Source: Methanobacteriota archaeon (GTDB taxonomy: Archaea > Thermoplasmatota > E2 > JACPAO01 > JAHWKR01). From it: a DNA stretch of 58,648 nt. The notes beneath the pieces were generated by a model that saw only the letters and a program-made list of their open reading frames with translations, was not told where the DNA came from and made no database searches. Within the stretch, counting starts at the first letter, position 1. Every line of letters starts with the position of its first letter. Both the position numbers and the translations under genes were made by a program. The stretch spans positions 1-58,648 of the forward strand of contig JAHWKR010000016.1 of assembly GCA_019347805.1 (NCBI GenBank), in the 5' to 3' direction. This document shows, piece after piece, positions 27,715-36,094 of the stretch.

Positions 27715-28851
27715 TCAGCGCACCGGTGGAGCGAGTCGCACCGGCCGGCCGAGGAACCGGGTGGCGTTGCGCAGCGTCACCTCGGCGGGATGCGCACCGG
27801 GCGCCTTGGCGTCGACGCCCCACAGGATGCCGGGGCCGAGCGCGCCGGGGGACGGGTCGAGACCGAGGTGGCGCCACGGCGTGGCGGTGAGCGAGGTAAT
27901 GAGCCATTCCAGGTCGGCTGCGGGGACCCGGTCGGCCGCTTCGATCGCCTCGTGGCGCAGGCCCCCGTCGGACAGCATGGCGTTGTCGGTGCCGACGGCG
28001 GTGGCAAGGCCATGGTCCTTGTAGGTGGCGTAGAGCCGGTCGAGGGGGGCGCGCAGGTCGAAAAAGCGGTTCGATGTGGGGCAGGTGACGGCGAGCACTT
28101 CGGCGTCGGCGAGGTCGGCCATCTCGCCGATGGGTGTTTCGACGAGGTGGACCAGCAAGGTCGGTTCCAACGCCAGTGCGGCGTCCATCGGTTCATGGAC
28201 ATGTTCCGCAAGGTGGAGGCCGAGGCGTTTGCCGAGTCGTTTGCAGGCGTCGGCGGCGGTGTCGAGGAGCGAGGCGGGGATGTCGCGCATGCCGGACATG
28301 CCGAGGCCGTCGGCAGTGCCTTTGACGAGCGCTTCGGCCTCGTGCGCCCATGCGTCGGGTTCGGCGGTCGGGGATGCGGGACGCGCGAGGGCGAGGGCGG
28401 CGAGAGATGTCTCCTTCACGGCGTCCCGCAGGAGACCGAGGCCGTTCGCGCCGCCTTCACGGAAATCGACGGTCAACTGTGTGCCACGCTGCACCATCAC
28501 TTCGGCGCGTTCATGCATCGCGGCGACCATCTCGTCCGGGTCGGCCTCGGCGAGCCGGCGGTGCTTGTAGCCATTGGGGGGTGCGACAAGGGCGGTGATG
28601 TCGCGCGGGAGTTTCTCACGTTCCGGGCGGATGAACGCGTCGCCGAGATGCGTGTGGGCATCGAGCATCGGCGGCGTCCAGAGCGCTCGCAAGTGGTTCG
28701 CGCCGACATCCTCGGGCCCGGCACCCGGGTCCCAGTCCCAACGCTCGGCGCCTTCTTCGCGTGACAGGATCCCCGATTCCCACACGCCGCGGAGGTCGAG
28801 CCGCCAGCATGCGATGGGGCCGGTGCCGGGCGGTACGGTGTCGGGGGGCAC
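27715..28851 (-). CDS. Amidohydrolase-superfamily enzyme (deaminase-like)
   Basis: A 378-residue TIM-barrel metallohydrolase. Metal and active-site motifs appear in order: PPMLDAHTHLGD (HxH), HLAEHVHEP (His plus Glu), TLLVHLVE, AVTCPTSNRFF and TAVGTDNAML (late Asp). The CPTSN and GTDN pair resembles the cytosine/adenosine or S-adenosylhomocysteine deaminase branch, so deamination of a nucleobase or nucleoside is the best guess. The N-terminus is Pro-rich and the start is a GTG with a CTTGAAG box at the leaderless distance. It lies upstream of glyS, which has its own promoter. Confidence 0.85.
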   Translation of the reverse strand: MPPDTVPPGTGPIACWRLDLRGVWESGILSREEGAERWDWDPGAGPEDVGANHLRALWTPPMLDAHTHLGDAFIRPEREKLPRDITALVAPPNGYKHRRLAEADPDEMVAAMHERAEVMVQRGTQLTVDFREGGANGLGLLRDAVKETSLAALALARPASPTAEPDAWAHEAEALVKGTADGLGMSGMRDIPASLLDTAADACKRLGKRLGLHLAEHVHEPMDAALALEPTLLVHLVETPIGEMADLADAEVLAVTCPTSNRFFDLRAPLDRLYATYKDHGLATAVGTDNAMLSDGGLRHEAIEAADRVPAADLEWLITSLTATPWRHLGLDPSPGALGPGILWGVDAKAPGAHPAEVTLRNATRFLGRPVRLAPPVR

Positions 28852-28913
28852 AAGGCGGCCAACAGCGGAGACGCTTCAAGGCTTCGCTCATCGTATGCTG
28901 AGAATAAAGAGGA

Positions 28914-28985
28914 AGCCGCCTCGGGGAATTGAACCCCGGACCTACTCCTTACCAAGGAGTCGCTATACCACTTAGCCAAGGCGGC
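28914..28985 (-). tRNA. tRNA-Thr (anticodon GGU)
   Basis: On the minus strand the acceptor 5' strand GCCGCCU (28985 down) pairs perfectly with AGGCGGC, with discriminator U at 28914. The D arm is GCUA/UAGC. The anticodon stem ACUCC/GGAGU closes the loop UUGGUAA, giving anticodon GGU (codons ACC and ACU, threonine). The variable loop is AGGUC. The T stem CGGGG/CCCCG closes UUCAAUU. There is no intron, and CCA is not encoded. A T-rich stretch follows on the minus strand and could end transcription. Confidence 0.97.
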
Positions 28986-29095
28986 GCACGATGTGCTCCT
29001 CTTAAGGAGGGGCGAAGGCGGGTCACATGGGTCCGCCTCATAATCGTTTCGCAGACGTGCCGGGGTCCTGTGTGACTGAAGGCGCTTGAACGTCG

Positions 29096-30799
29096 TCACT
29101 TCCGCAGGCGCCGCATGACACCGGACAGGGCGAGCAGGGCAAAGGCGACGAGCACGACAGCCGGCCCGGGTGCGTCTTTGGATGGTGGTTGGGCGACGGC
29201 GACCGGTGCGCTCCAACTGTCTTCACCGATGGCGCCGGTGGGGAGCGTGAGGGTCGCTTCGTCGAGAGCGAGCGTCACGGTGCCGGCTTCGCGTCCGCCA
29301 AGGTAGGCGGAGTCGCTCGTGGCGACGCGGAGGAGCAACCGGTGTCCGTCGGGAAGTGTATAGGCGGTGCCGCGCAGTGCGACCTCGAGATCGACGGTCT
29401 CGCCGGCCCTGTCTTCAATGCGCAGCGGGACGACCTGTCCTTGGACGACGCGGGACGTCTCTCCGTCGCTGTCGACGAGGGAGAGGAACAGGGTGAGGTC
29501 GTCGACATCGGGGGTGACCTGCAACCGTACCACCGGGTTCCCGGCCCACGACACGGGCCCGGTGATCCCGGTCTCGAGCCGGACGTTCGTGGGCAGCGGC
29601 GTGTCTTGGCTGCCGGTGTCGGCCTGTTCCTCGAACTGGGCGAACTGGGTGTGGCTGCTCGGGGCGGCCGATTGTTGCAGTACGACGGTGGCGCTGTCGG
29701 AGGTGATGGGTGCGATGGTGCCGTCGGTAGCGACGGGGGGCCAGGTCTCGGCGCTGACCCAGCGGCCTTCGGCGACGTAGCTGACGGGTGGGACGTTCTC
29801 GGCCACCGCGTCGCCTTTCAGGTGTTTGGCGAAGAACGCGAGCGTGACGTCGCGGATGCGGTCGCGTTCGGTGGCGGTCATCGAGAAGCCGTGTCCTGCG
29901 TTGTGAAGCATGAGGTGGGTGTCGGAGCCGGTCCGTCCGTTGAGGGCGCCGTAGGTGGTGACCGCTTGGTCGGGGACGAAGAGGGTGTCACGGTAGCCTT
30001 GGACGAGCAGCGTGTGGGCGGTGATGTTCGGAAGGATCCCAAGGGGGGAGCGCTCGGCGAGCGCGGCCTTGGCCTCGTCGGGCAGGCGTCCGGTCTGGTA
30101 GGCGGCGAGGTACCATTCGGACAGGCGTTGGTCCATGCCGTCGGTGTCAGGGGACGCGGAGGTCGCGCCGTGCGACGACATCATGCCGAAAAAGAAGAGG
30201 AGGTCGATCCAGCCGCGGTTGACGACGCTGCCGGGGGCGAGGGCGTCACCGAGGTCGGACCAGGTGATCTCGGGGACGATAGCGTCGATGCGGGGGTCGG
30301 CCGCCGCGGCGAGGAGTTGGATGGCCCCGCCGTACGAGATGCCGGTCATCCCGATGAGGGGGTCACCGTCGGAACCGGTGGCGACAGGCGGCACCCGGTC
30401 GAAAGCGGCGTCGTTCTCGAGTCCGAGCGCCCAGTCGATGAGCACGCTGACGTCGCCGACCTCGTCAGGGCCGTTCAGTCCGACCTCGCCTTCGGAAGCG
30501 CCGAAGCCGCGGGCGTCGTAGGTGATGACGGTGTAGCCGGCCCGAGCGAGCTCGGCAGCGTGGCTGTAGCGGTCGGCCTTGGAGCCACCCCAGCCGTGGG
30601 CGGTGATGACGAGCGGGTGAGGGTCGGGGTCGGCCGAGTCGAGCCAGAAGAGGCGGACGGAGAGTTCGGTGCCGTCGGTCGACTCCACGACCACGTCGGC
30701 GTTGCGGACGAGCCCAGCGGAGGCCTGGGCGCCGCTCGGGGTCGGCAGGAGGGCCCCCAGGAGGACGAGGAGGACGACGGCGAGGAGCCGGCGGGACAC
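29096..30799 (-). CDS. Secreted CocE/NonD-type alpha/beta hydrolase with a C-terminal membrane anchor
   Basis: A 567-residue exported enzyme. It has a signal peptide (1-24, ending near SGAQA) and an alpha/beta-hydrolase core with the oxyanion strand VITAHGWGGSKADRY. The nucleophile elbow is GISYGG, the acid is in GYRDTLF, and the histidine is in HNAGHGFS, as in CocE/X-Pro dipeptidyl peptidase relatives. A C-terminal jelly-roll domain (about 350-530) follows, as usual in this family. The tail is APGPAVVLVAFALLALSG then MRRLRK: Pro-Gly, a membrane helix and basic residues, resembling a PGF-CTERM sorting signal. Substrate unknown (peptide, ester or amide). The GTG start has an AAATA box at -25. 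Confidence 0.9.
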   Translation of the reverse strand: MSRRLLAVVLLVLLGALLPTPSGAQASAGLVRNADVVVESTDGTELSVRLFWLDSADPDPHPLVITAHGWGGSKADRYSHAAELARAGYTVITYDARGFGASEGEVGLNGPDEVGDVSVLIDWALGLENDAAFDRVPPVATGSDGDPLIGMTGISYGGAIQLLAAAADPRIDAIVPEITWSDLGDALAPGSVVNRGWIDLLFFFGMMSSHGATSASPDTDGMDQRLSEWYLAAYQTGRLPDEAKAALAERSPLGILPNITAHTLLVQGYRDTLFVPDQAVTTYGALNGRTGSDTHLMLHNAGHGFSMTATERDRIRDVTLAFFAKHLKGDAVAENVPPVSYVAEGRWVSAETWPPVATDGTIAPITSDSATVVLQQSAAPSSHTQFAQFEEQADTGSQDTPLPTNVRLETGITGPVSWAGNPVVRLQVTPDVDDLTLFLSLVDSDGETSRVVQGQVVPLRIEDRAGETVDLEVALRGTAYTLPDGHRLLLRVATSDSAYLGGREAGTVTLALDEATLTLPTGAIGEDSWSAPVAVAQPPSKDAPGPAVVLVAFALLALSGVMRRLRK

Positions 30800-30823
30800 G
30801 GCAAGACCTACGGACAGGGTGGC

Positions 30824-30828
30824 TATTT
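30824..30828 (-). promoter_or_regulatory. TATA-like box of the CocE-like hydrolase gene
   Basis: The minus strand reads TTGAAATAGCC, 25-29 nt upstream of the GTG at 30799. Confidence 0.5.
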
Positions 30829-30989
30829 CAAGGTGTTGAGCGAGGAAAAGGTATCCGGTCAGGAAGGAAGCCCCCTCCTGGTGGGAGACGGGGCACCGAT
30901 CCTTGTACGGACGCCAAGCCAAGCGGGCACGACCCTTCAACGTCGTCCACCCACGCGTTCTTGTGCGAGGACACGGATAACGGACGGCG

Positions 30990-31406
30990 ATGGTCGATAT
31001 CGACGACATCATCCAGGAGGCGGAACGCATCGCGGTCGTCGGCTGGAGCGAGGACACGGGCACCTACTCGAACCGCGTCGCGCGCTATCTGGCAGACAAC
31101 GGCTACGACATCATCGGCGTCAACCCGCGCTATGCGGGACAGAAGGTGCATGGGAACGATGTCGTGCGCAAGATCCACGATGTGTCCGGCGTCGATGTCG
31201 CCTTGGTCTTCAGGACGCCGAGTGCCGTCCCGGAACATGTCGAGGACGCGGTCGCCGCAGGGGTGCCGGTGTTCTGGATGCAGAGCGGCATCCGCAACGA
31301 GGAAGCGGCCAGGCGGTTGCAGAGCGATGGCGTGACGGTGGTCCAGGACGAGTGCTTCATGGCACGGCACAGGCGACTGGAACGGGAGCAGGAAGCGACG
31401 TCATGA
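30990..31406 (+). CDS. CoA-binding domain protein (YccU-like)
   Basis: A 138-residue single Rossmann-fold protein of the CoA-binding family (YccU/COG1832). The nucleotide-binding start is ERIAVVGWSEDTGTYSNRVARYL. It continues with NGYDIIGVNPRYAGQKVHG, VDVALVFRTP and AGVPVFWMQSGIRNEEAARRL, the typical order for this family. No catalytic domain is attached, so it probably binds an acyl-CoA or CoA as a sensor or accessory. It is convergent with the acyl-CoA dehydrogenase gene, a plausible functional neighbour. Confidence 0.92.
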   Translation: MVDIDDIIQEAERIAVVGWSEDTGTYSNRVARYLADNGYDIIGVNPRYAGQKVHGNDVVRKIHDVSGVDVALVFRTPSAVPEHVEDAVAAGVPVFWMQSGIRNEEAARRLQSDGVTVVQDECFMARHRRLEREQEATS

Positions 31407-31440
31407 GGCAGCAGATTAGCGGCCGAGCTGTTTCGCCTCA

Positions 31441-31494
31441 GTCGCCGAAGGCGACGCCGCCATGCGACTCGGTTGCGCCTCAGCGCAACCCGAG
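31441..31494. terminator. Two hairpins between the convergent CoA-binding and acyl-CoA dehydrogenase genes
   Basis: GTCGCC-GAA-GGCGAC forms a 6-bp stem at 31441-31455. CTCGGTTGCGC (31468-31478) pairs with GCGCAACCCGAG (31483-31494) with one bulge. The loop of the second (31479-31482) contains the minus-strand TGA of the dehydrogenase gene. No strong U-tract follows, so a terminator role is tentative. Confidence 0.4.
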
Positions 31495-32622
31495 TTGCTT
31501 GGCGATAACCATCCGCTGCACTTCGCTCGTCCCTTCGCCGATCTCGCACAGCTTGACGTCCCGGTAATAGCGCTCGACGGGGTAGTCTTTGGTGTAGCCG
31601 TTGCCGCCGTGGATCTGGATGGCCTGGTTGCACACTTCGGTGGCGCGTTCGGAGGCGAAGAGTTTCGCCATGGAGGCTTCCTTGGTGAACACCTCGCCGT
31701 TGTCTTTCATCCAGGCGGCCCTCCAGATGAGCATTCGGGAGGTCTCGAGTGCGGTCGCCATGTCGGCGAGCTTGAACTGGATGGCCTGGTGCTGACCGAT
31801 GGGGACGCCGAACTGTTTGCGTTCCTTGGCGTAGGCGACGGAGGCGTCGAAGGCGGCTTGGCCGATGCCGAGGGCCATGGCGCCGATGGAGATGCGGCCG
31901 GCGTCGAGGGTCTTCATCGCGCCGATGAAGCCTTCCCCTTCCTTGCCGAGGAGTTGGTCGTCCGGCACCCAGACGTCGTCGAAGAACAGTTCCGAGGTGA
32001 TGGAGCCGTTCAATCCCAGTTTTTTCTCCTTGCGGCCCATGCGGACGCCTTTGGTGTCGGTGGGGACGATGAACGCGCTGATGCCGCGGACGCCCTTTTC
32101 GGGGTCGGTCTTGGCCATGACGGTCAGCACACCGGCCTCGTGGGCGCTCGTGATGAACTGCTTGCCGCCGTTGATCTTCCAGCCGTCGCCGTCCTTTTTG
32201 GCCGTGGTCTTGAGGGAGGCGGCGTCGGAGCCGGAGCCGGGCTCGGTGAGGGCCCACGAGCCGAGCTGTTCGCCGCGGGCGAGCGGCGGGATCCATTTCT
32301 GGCGTTGCTCTTCGGTCGATTCGGAGAAGAGGTGGCCGGTGCCGAGGGAGTTGTGGGCGGCCACGGTGATGCCGGTGGAGCCGCAGGCGCGGCTGATCTC
32401 TTCGACGATGATGGCGTAGGAGACGGTGTCCATGCCGGAGCCGCCGTATTCCTGGGGGATGTTGATGCCGAGGAAGCCCATCTCGGCGAGCTTGGGGATG
32501 AGCTCTTTCGGGAAGTAGGACTCGCGGTCGATCTTCTCGGCGAGGGGCGCCACTTCGCGTTCCGCGAACGCATGGGCCACCTGGCGCACCATCTGTTGTT
32601 CGCTCGTGAGGTCAAAATCCAT
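31480..32622 (-). CDS. Acyl-CoA dehydrogenase
   Basis: A 380-residue FAD enzyme that introduces the alpha-beta double bond of acyl-CoA. Its length is typical for the family. The flavin-binding signature is [15 protein letters not shown], followed by [11 protein letters not shown]. Near the C-terminus are QIHGGNGY and [26 protein letters not shown]. The Glu of GEGTSE is the usual position of the catalytic base of short/medium-chain enzymes. Substrate (fatty or branched-chain acyl-CoA) cannot be told from sequence. With the thioesterase, CoA-binding protein and citrate synthase in this window it points to acyl-CoA catabolism. Confidence 0.96.
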   Translation of the reverse strand: MDFDLTSEQQMVRQVAHAFAEREVAPLAEKIDRESYFPKELIPKLAEMGFLGINIPQEYGGSGMDTVSYAIIVEEISRACGSTGITVAAHNSLGTGHLFSESTEEQRQKWIPPLARGEQLGSWALTEPGSGSDAASLKTTAKKDGDGWKINGGKQFITSAHEAGVLTVMAKTDPEKGVRGISAFIVPTDTKGVRMGRKEKKLGLNGSITSELFFDDVWVPDDQLLGKEGEGFIGAMKTLDAGRISIGAMALGIGQAAFDASVAYAKERKQFGVPIGQHQAIQFKLADMATALETSRMLIWRAAWMKDNGEVFTKEASMAKLFASERATEVCNQAIQIHGGNGYTKDYPVERYYRDVKLCEIGEGTSEVQRMVIAKQLGLR

Positions 32623-32827
32623 CGAAGGGGGCCTCGATGGTCGCGCCAATCCGGTCGGCTTGAAGCGCTTTTCGGTGTCTGCGGGAGGCGCAGGCTCGAC
32701 CAAGGTGGCCGTCTGGCCGGATGTCGCTTCGGGAGGCGGCCGCTCGGAACGTACGGGATATGGGCCTCGGGGCGACGCGGCGACCGGAGCGGGTTTATGA
32801 ACCTCGGAAGAGGACGAGGAGTCCAAC

Positions 32828-33211
32828 ATGGTGGTCCCGCGCCCCTCCTCGGACGACATCGAGACCGACGACCGGACGCGCGCCGTCAAGGTGCCGCGGC
32901 GTGAGGAGGCACCTGCGGTCGAGGTCCAGGGACCGTCGCTTGCGGCCTGTCTTCCGAGGCTCATCATCCTGCCCGCCATGGACGACCCGGTCTCGGGTCC
33001 GGTGCCGTGCCCCTCGGCCCGTGCCATCCGGTTCCCGTCCGCCTTGACGCCGGTCTTGGCCGCATCGCTCGGGCAGCTCGGGGACCCGGCCATCCTGACC
33101 GCGCTGAGACCAGGCCTGCGGGCGGGCTACGCCACCCGCCAGGTCGGCTGGATGAGGAGCGCGCGCCATGTGCCCCTCCACCGTCTCGCCTCCCGCACCG
33201 CCTCCGAGTAG
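32828..33211 (+). CDS. Hypothetical protein, uncertain
   Basis: A 127-residue frame divergent from acyl-CoA dehydrogenase. An acidic/basic N-terminal stretch ([23 protein letters not shown]) is followed by a more hydrophobic part ([16 protein letters not shown] and [24 protein letters not shown]). A TTTATG element (32794-32799) lies 29-34 nt upstream of the ATG. No family is recognised and there are competing long frames on the other strand, so this could be a chance reading frame. It is the better choice because of the promoter-like element and its position before the next promoter. Confidence 0.45.
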   Translation: MVVPRPSSDDIETDDRTRAVKVPRREEAPAVEVQGPSLAACLPRLIILPAMDDPVSGPVPCPSARAIRFPSALTPVLAASLGQLGDPAILTALRPGLRAGYATRQVGWMRSARHVPLHRLASRTASE

Positions 33212-33234
33212 TGTCGACCGCCACGGTGACAAAC

Positions 33235-33240
33235 GTTTAA
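33235..33240 (+). promoter_or_regulatory. TATA box of the PKD-type membrane protein gene
   Basis: ACGTTTAAACGG predicts initiation near 33262, which rules out a start at the in-frame GTG at 33250 and supports the SD-preceded GTG at 33280. Confidence 0.55.
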
Positions 33241-33279
33241 ACGGACGCCGTGGTGCGCGCAAGCCTGGAGGAACATCCC

Positions 33280-34497
33280 GTGCGCTTTTCGAGCCTCCGT
33301 GCCCTGATCCCTGTCCTGTCGATCGTCCTCACGCTCATCGTCGTCGCGCCGGTCCATGCGCAGCCGGCGGACATCACGGCGACCGACCACAGCATCACCT
33401 ACAACAAGGGCGACGCCGCGGCTGTCGTCCAGGAGTCCCTCCAGCTGCGCAACGGCGGCGAATCGGACTTCGATGGCGAACTCTCCTTCTCTGTCGACGC
33501 AGACGCGACCAATGTCCAGTTGACCCTCCGGGCCGGTGGCGACCGGGCCTGGGTCGGTGTGCCCCACCAGATGGTGACGAACGAGACGTCCGGCGGGTAC
33601 ACCACCTACAGCTTCTCCCTTTCGGACGTGAACGTCACGATGCCCGGGCGGACGAACCTGGCGGTCTTCGCGGTCTATCTGCTCGAGGGGGAGGGCCTCG
33701 ACCGGCGGCTGGACCTCCCGACCGAGCGTTTCCTGGCGACGGCTTTCCTCGCGGACGGCAAGGCGCCCCGCTCGGACGACTTCCCGTTCCTCTACTGGGC
33801 GCAACAGGACCTTTTCACCACATATCCGGCGGACGGCCGTGACCTCGATGCGGGGACCACCTTCTCGTTCTCCGTGGAGACCCTCGACACGGCGCTCGAA
33901 GATTTCACCGTCTCGGTGCGCGCAAGCGGTGACGACACCCGGACGCTCACCGCGAGCGCGGACGGCGGGGTGCCGCCCTATTCCTACGCATGGGACACCG
34001 ACGGCGACGGCACCTACGAGACGGAAGGCCAGACCGTGACGGTCGAAGAGGACGGCGTGCAGACGTACGGGGTGCGGGCCACCGACAGCCAGGCCACACC
34101 GGTCGCCACGACGGCGACCTACACGATCGACACGCGCACCGTCGACACAGGCGGCGTCCCGGTCGATGCTCCGGAGGGTGTGACGAACTGGGTCATCGTC
34201 ATCCTCGCCGCCCTCTTCGGCGCTCTCGTCATGTACGGGCTCGTCGCCGGTGGTCTCATGGGAGCCCCCCGTGCCCGCAAGACCGCGCCATCATCAGGAC
34301 GCTCCATCACGGTGGAATCGCGCGACATGCTGGAGCTGCGCAAGCGCACGCAGGTCGCCGCCCTCAAGGAACTGGAGCTCGCCAAGAAGAAGGGCGACGT
34401 GCCGGAGGGACTCTATCTTCCGCTCAAGGAGGAGCTGAAGAGCGACACCGTGCGGGTGATGCGCGAGATCGAGCGCCGCGAGAAGGAATCGGTCTAG
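33280..34497 (+). CDS. Single-pass membrane protein with an extracellular PKD-like domain and a cytoplasmic helical tail
   Basis: A 405-residue protein. A signal peptide (about 1-29, ending VHAQ) leads to a beta-rich ectodomain (about 30-210). A PKD-like repeat follows at about 215-280, with GGVPPYSYAWDTDGDGTYETEGQ, and contains a DxDxDG-like calcium-binding loop. A transmembrane helix (about 305-330, VTNWVIVILAALFGALVMYGLVAGG) and a basic cytoplasmic tail of helices follow (RTQVAALKELELAKKKGDVPEGLYLPLKEEL, resembling a SHOCT-type hairpin). The GTG at 33280 has GGAGGA 8 nt upstream. Perhaps a surface-to-cytoplasm linker. It converges with the GT2-GtrA gene, 6 nt apart. Confidence 0.85.
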   Translation: MRFSSLRALIPVLSIVLTLIVVAPVHAQPADITATDHSITYNKGDAAAVVQESLQLRNGGESDFDGELSFSVDADATNVQLTLRAGGDRAWVGVPHQMVTNETSGGYTTYSFSLSDVNVTMPGRTNLAVFAVYLLEGEGLDRRLDLPTERFLATAFLADGKAPRSDDFPFLYWAQQDLFTTYPADGRDLDAGTTFSFSVETLDTALEDFTVSVRASGDDTRTLTASADGGVPPYSYAWDTDGDGTYETEGQTVTVEEDGVQTYGVRATDSQATPVATTATYTIDTRTVDTGGVPVDAPEGVTNWVIVILAALFGALVMYGLVAGGLMGAPRARKTAPSSGRSITVESRDMLELRKRTQVAALKELELAKKKGDVPEGLYLPLKEELKSDTVRVMREIERREKESV

Positions 34498-34503
34498 GAC
34501 CGG

Positions 34504-35766
34504 TCATGTTCCTGGCAGCCGGACGTCTCCTTGGTCGGTGTCGTCGATCCGTTCGACGCTGATGCGATAGGGGCCTGTGGCGTTCGGTCCGTCGACCCGT
34601 TGGACGTGCACGAGGACGTCGCCGCGGCCGCTCCAGGCGTTGGTGGGGAACGCGCTGCGGTGGGGTCTCGCGATGCCTACGGGTCGACCGGTGGCGGCTT
34701 TGTCGATGTCGTGGCGGATGCGCTCTTCGGTCGGGATGCCGTGGATGGCCCAGACGCCGTAGACGATGGCGCCGCCGGCATGGACGGCGACGAGCGCCGA
34801 GATGAGGTAGTGGACCGCGAGGAGTTCCGTGAACGCGACAAGGAGGGTGAAGCTCACGGCGGCTGGGACGTGGCTTTGGGCATAATAGGCGCCAAGGCGG
34901 GTCTTCCATCGGCTCGTGTGGCGACCGCTGTATGTGATGTGTTCGTGCCAGACGAAATTGCTGATGATGGCACATTGGAGGGCGAGGGTGGCGGCGGCGA
35001 GATAGTGGGCACCGCCGAGTTCGACGAAGGCGACGGTGAGGAGGAGCCAGACGGCGACGCCGTTCATCTGGATGAGGCCGAACGTGCCGCTGCGGCGGTT
35101 GTCGGGATCGGCGAGGGCGACGCGGAGGAGTGTCCGCGCAGCGCCGACGGGCGCGGGTTCCGGGGCTTTCGGGGCATCGGCATCATAAGGGACCTCGACG
35201 ACCTTGTGGAGCGCTGAACGGGAAACGATCTCGGAGAGGAGGGCGCTCCCGTCGCTGGTCAGGCCGGACGTGTCGAGGGCTTCGCGTCGGGCACAGAAGA
35301 GGTCGGAAGTGGGATCGGTGAGGCGGCCCCGGCGGACCGCCGGCAGGGTCGCCCATGCAAGACGCCGCATGAGGGCGTCGCCTTTTGCCGGGCTTCGGTC
35401 ACCGGAGAGGTTCTCGCTGCCGACGACCAGGTCGGCGGCGGTCTCGACCGTGGTATGGTAGAGTTCACGTGCGGTCTTGGGAGCGTGGCGGCCGTCCCCG
35501 TCCATGACAAGGAGCCACGCCCCGCGCGCGCGTCCGAGGGCCGTCCGGCGTGCCGCGCCGGCGCCTTGGTCGTCGAGCACCTGGCGCGCCTCGGGCATCC
35601 GTCTTGCCGTCTCGATGAGGGTGGCGTCGTCTTGGCCGCGCGTGGCGAGGAGGCATTCGTACGCCACGTCGGCGAACGCATGTCGGATCCCTTCCAATGT
35701 TGCACCGAGGCCCACGGGGTCGTCGTGGGTGGTGACGATGATGGAGAGGTCGACCGGACGCTCCAT
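34504..35766 (-). CDS. Glycosyltransferase family 2 (DPM1-like) fused to a GtrA membrane domain
   Basis: A 420-residue protein. The N-terminal GT-A domain (about 1-210) has LSIIVTTHDDPVGLGATLEGI, the nucleotide-sugar site LLVMDGDGRHAP and VVGSENLSGDRSPAK, as in dolichyl-phosphate mannose synthase-like enzymes. The second half (about 225-350) has four hydrophobic helices of the GtrA family, including NGVAVWLLLTVAFVE and NFVWHEHITYSGR. It probably makes and translocates a polyprenyl-phosphate sugar for surface glycosylation. A soluble tail of about 70 residues follows. An AAATA box 24 nt upstream of the ATG indicates a leaderless transcript. Confidence 0.93.
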   Translation of the reverse strand: MERPVDLSIIVTTHDDPVGLGATLEGIRHAFADVAYECLLATRGQDDATLIETARRMPEARQVLDDQGAGAARRTALGRARGAWLLVMDGDGRHAPKTARELYHTTVETAADLVVGSENLSGDRSPAKGDALMRRLAWATLPAVRRGRLTDPTSDLFCARREALDTSGLTSDGSALLSEIVSRSALHKVVEVPYDADAPKAPEPAPVGAARTLLRVALADPDNRRSGTFGLIQMNGVAVWLLLTVAFVELGGAHYLAAATLALQCAIISNFVWHEHITYSGRHTSRWKTRLGAYYAQSHVPAAVSFTLLVAFTELLAVHYLISALVAVHAGGAIVYGVWAIHGIPTEERIRHDIDKAATGRPVGIARPHRSAFPTNAWSGRGDVLVHVQRVDGPNATGPYRISVERIDDTDQGDVRLPGT

Positions 35767-36094
35767 GCGCCGCGTCTCGGCTGCAGCGCTATTTCTATTG
35801 TCGCCCCGGATCGAAAGGTGCCATCGGTGCGTGGGGCGCCATTGTGTCATCGTTCCGCTGAATCTTGATATAGTGACCGGCCCCGGCGCCACTCGCGCCT
35901 CCGGACGTGATGCGAGAGGTCGACGGCGGTCGCGGTATGCCCTCCTGGGCTGGCCGGAAGCCACCCGTTTTTGAGCGGCCCTTCGGAACGGACCGACTGT
36001 TTCTTAAGGGAGTCCGCTCTGGAATACGATGGGATGCACGAGCCTCCGGTATCGGCCGGGATGGTTCTCGCGCACCCGCTTGGAACGTGACCCG
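35767..36094. other. 328-bp divergent intergenic region with three TATA-like elements
   Basis: The region holds the minus-strand AAATA box of the GT2-GtrA gene (35790-35794) and two plus-strand elements. TTGATATAG (35865-35873) and TTCTTAAGG (36001-36009) could both drive top6B. The second lies 25 nt before an in-frame ATG at 36029 that would extend Topo VI B by 22 residues. I see no tRNA, convincing small gene or repeat. Confidence 0.5.

Noticed and set aside
28986..29095. Second tRNA or sRNA beside tRNA-Thr
   Set aside because: Contains only short inverted repeats (GGCGG...CCGCC); no acceptor or T-arm pairing.
29189..31567. A 792-codon open frame opposite the CocE-like gene
   Set aside because: It runs through the catalytic motifs of the real gene and into the CoA-binding gene in another frame; no promoter at its start.
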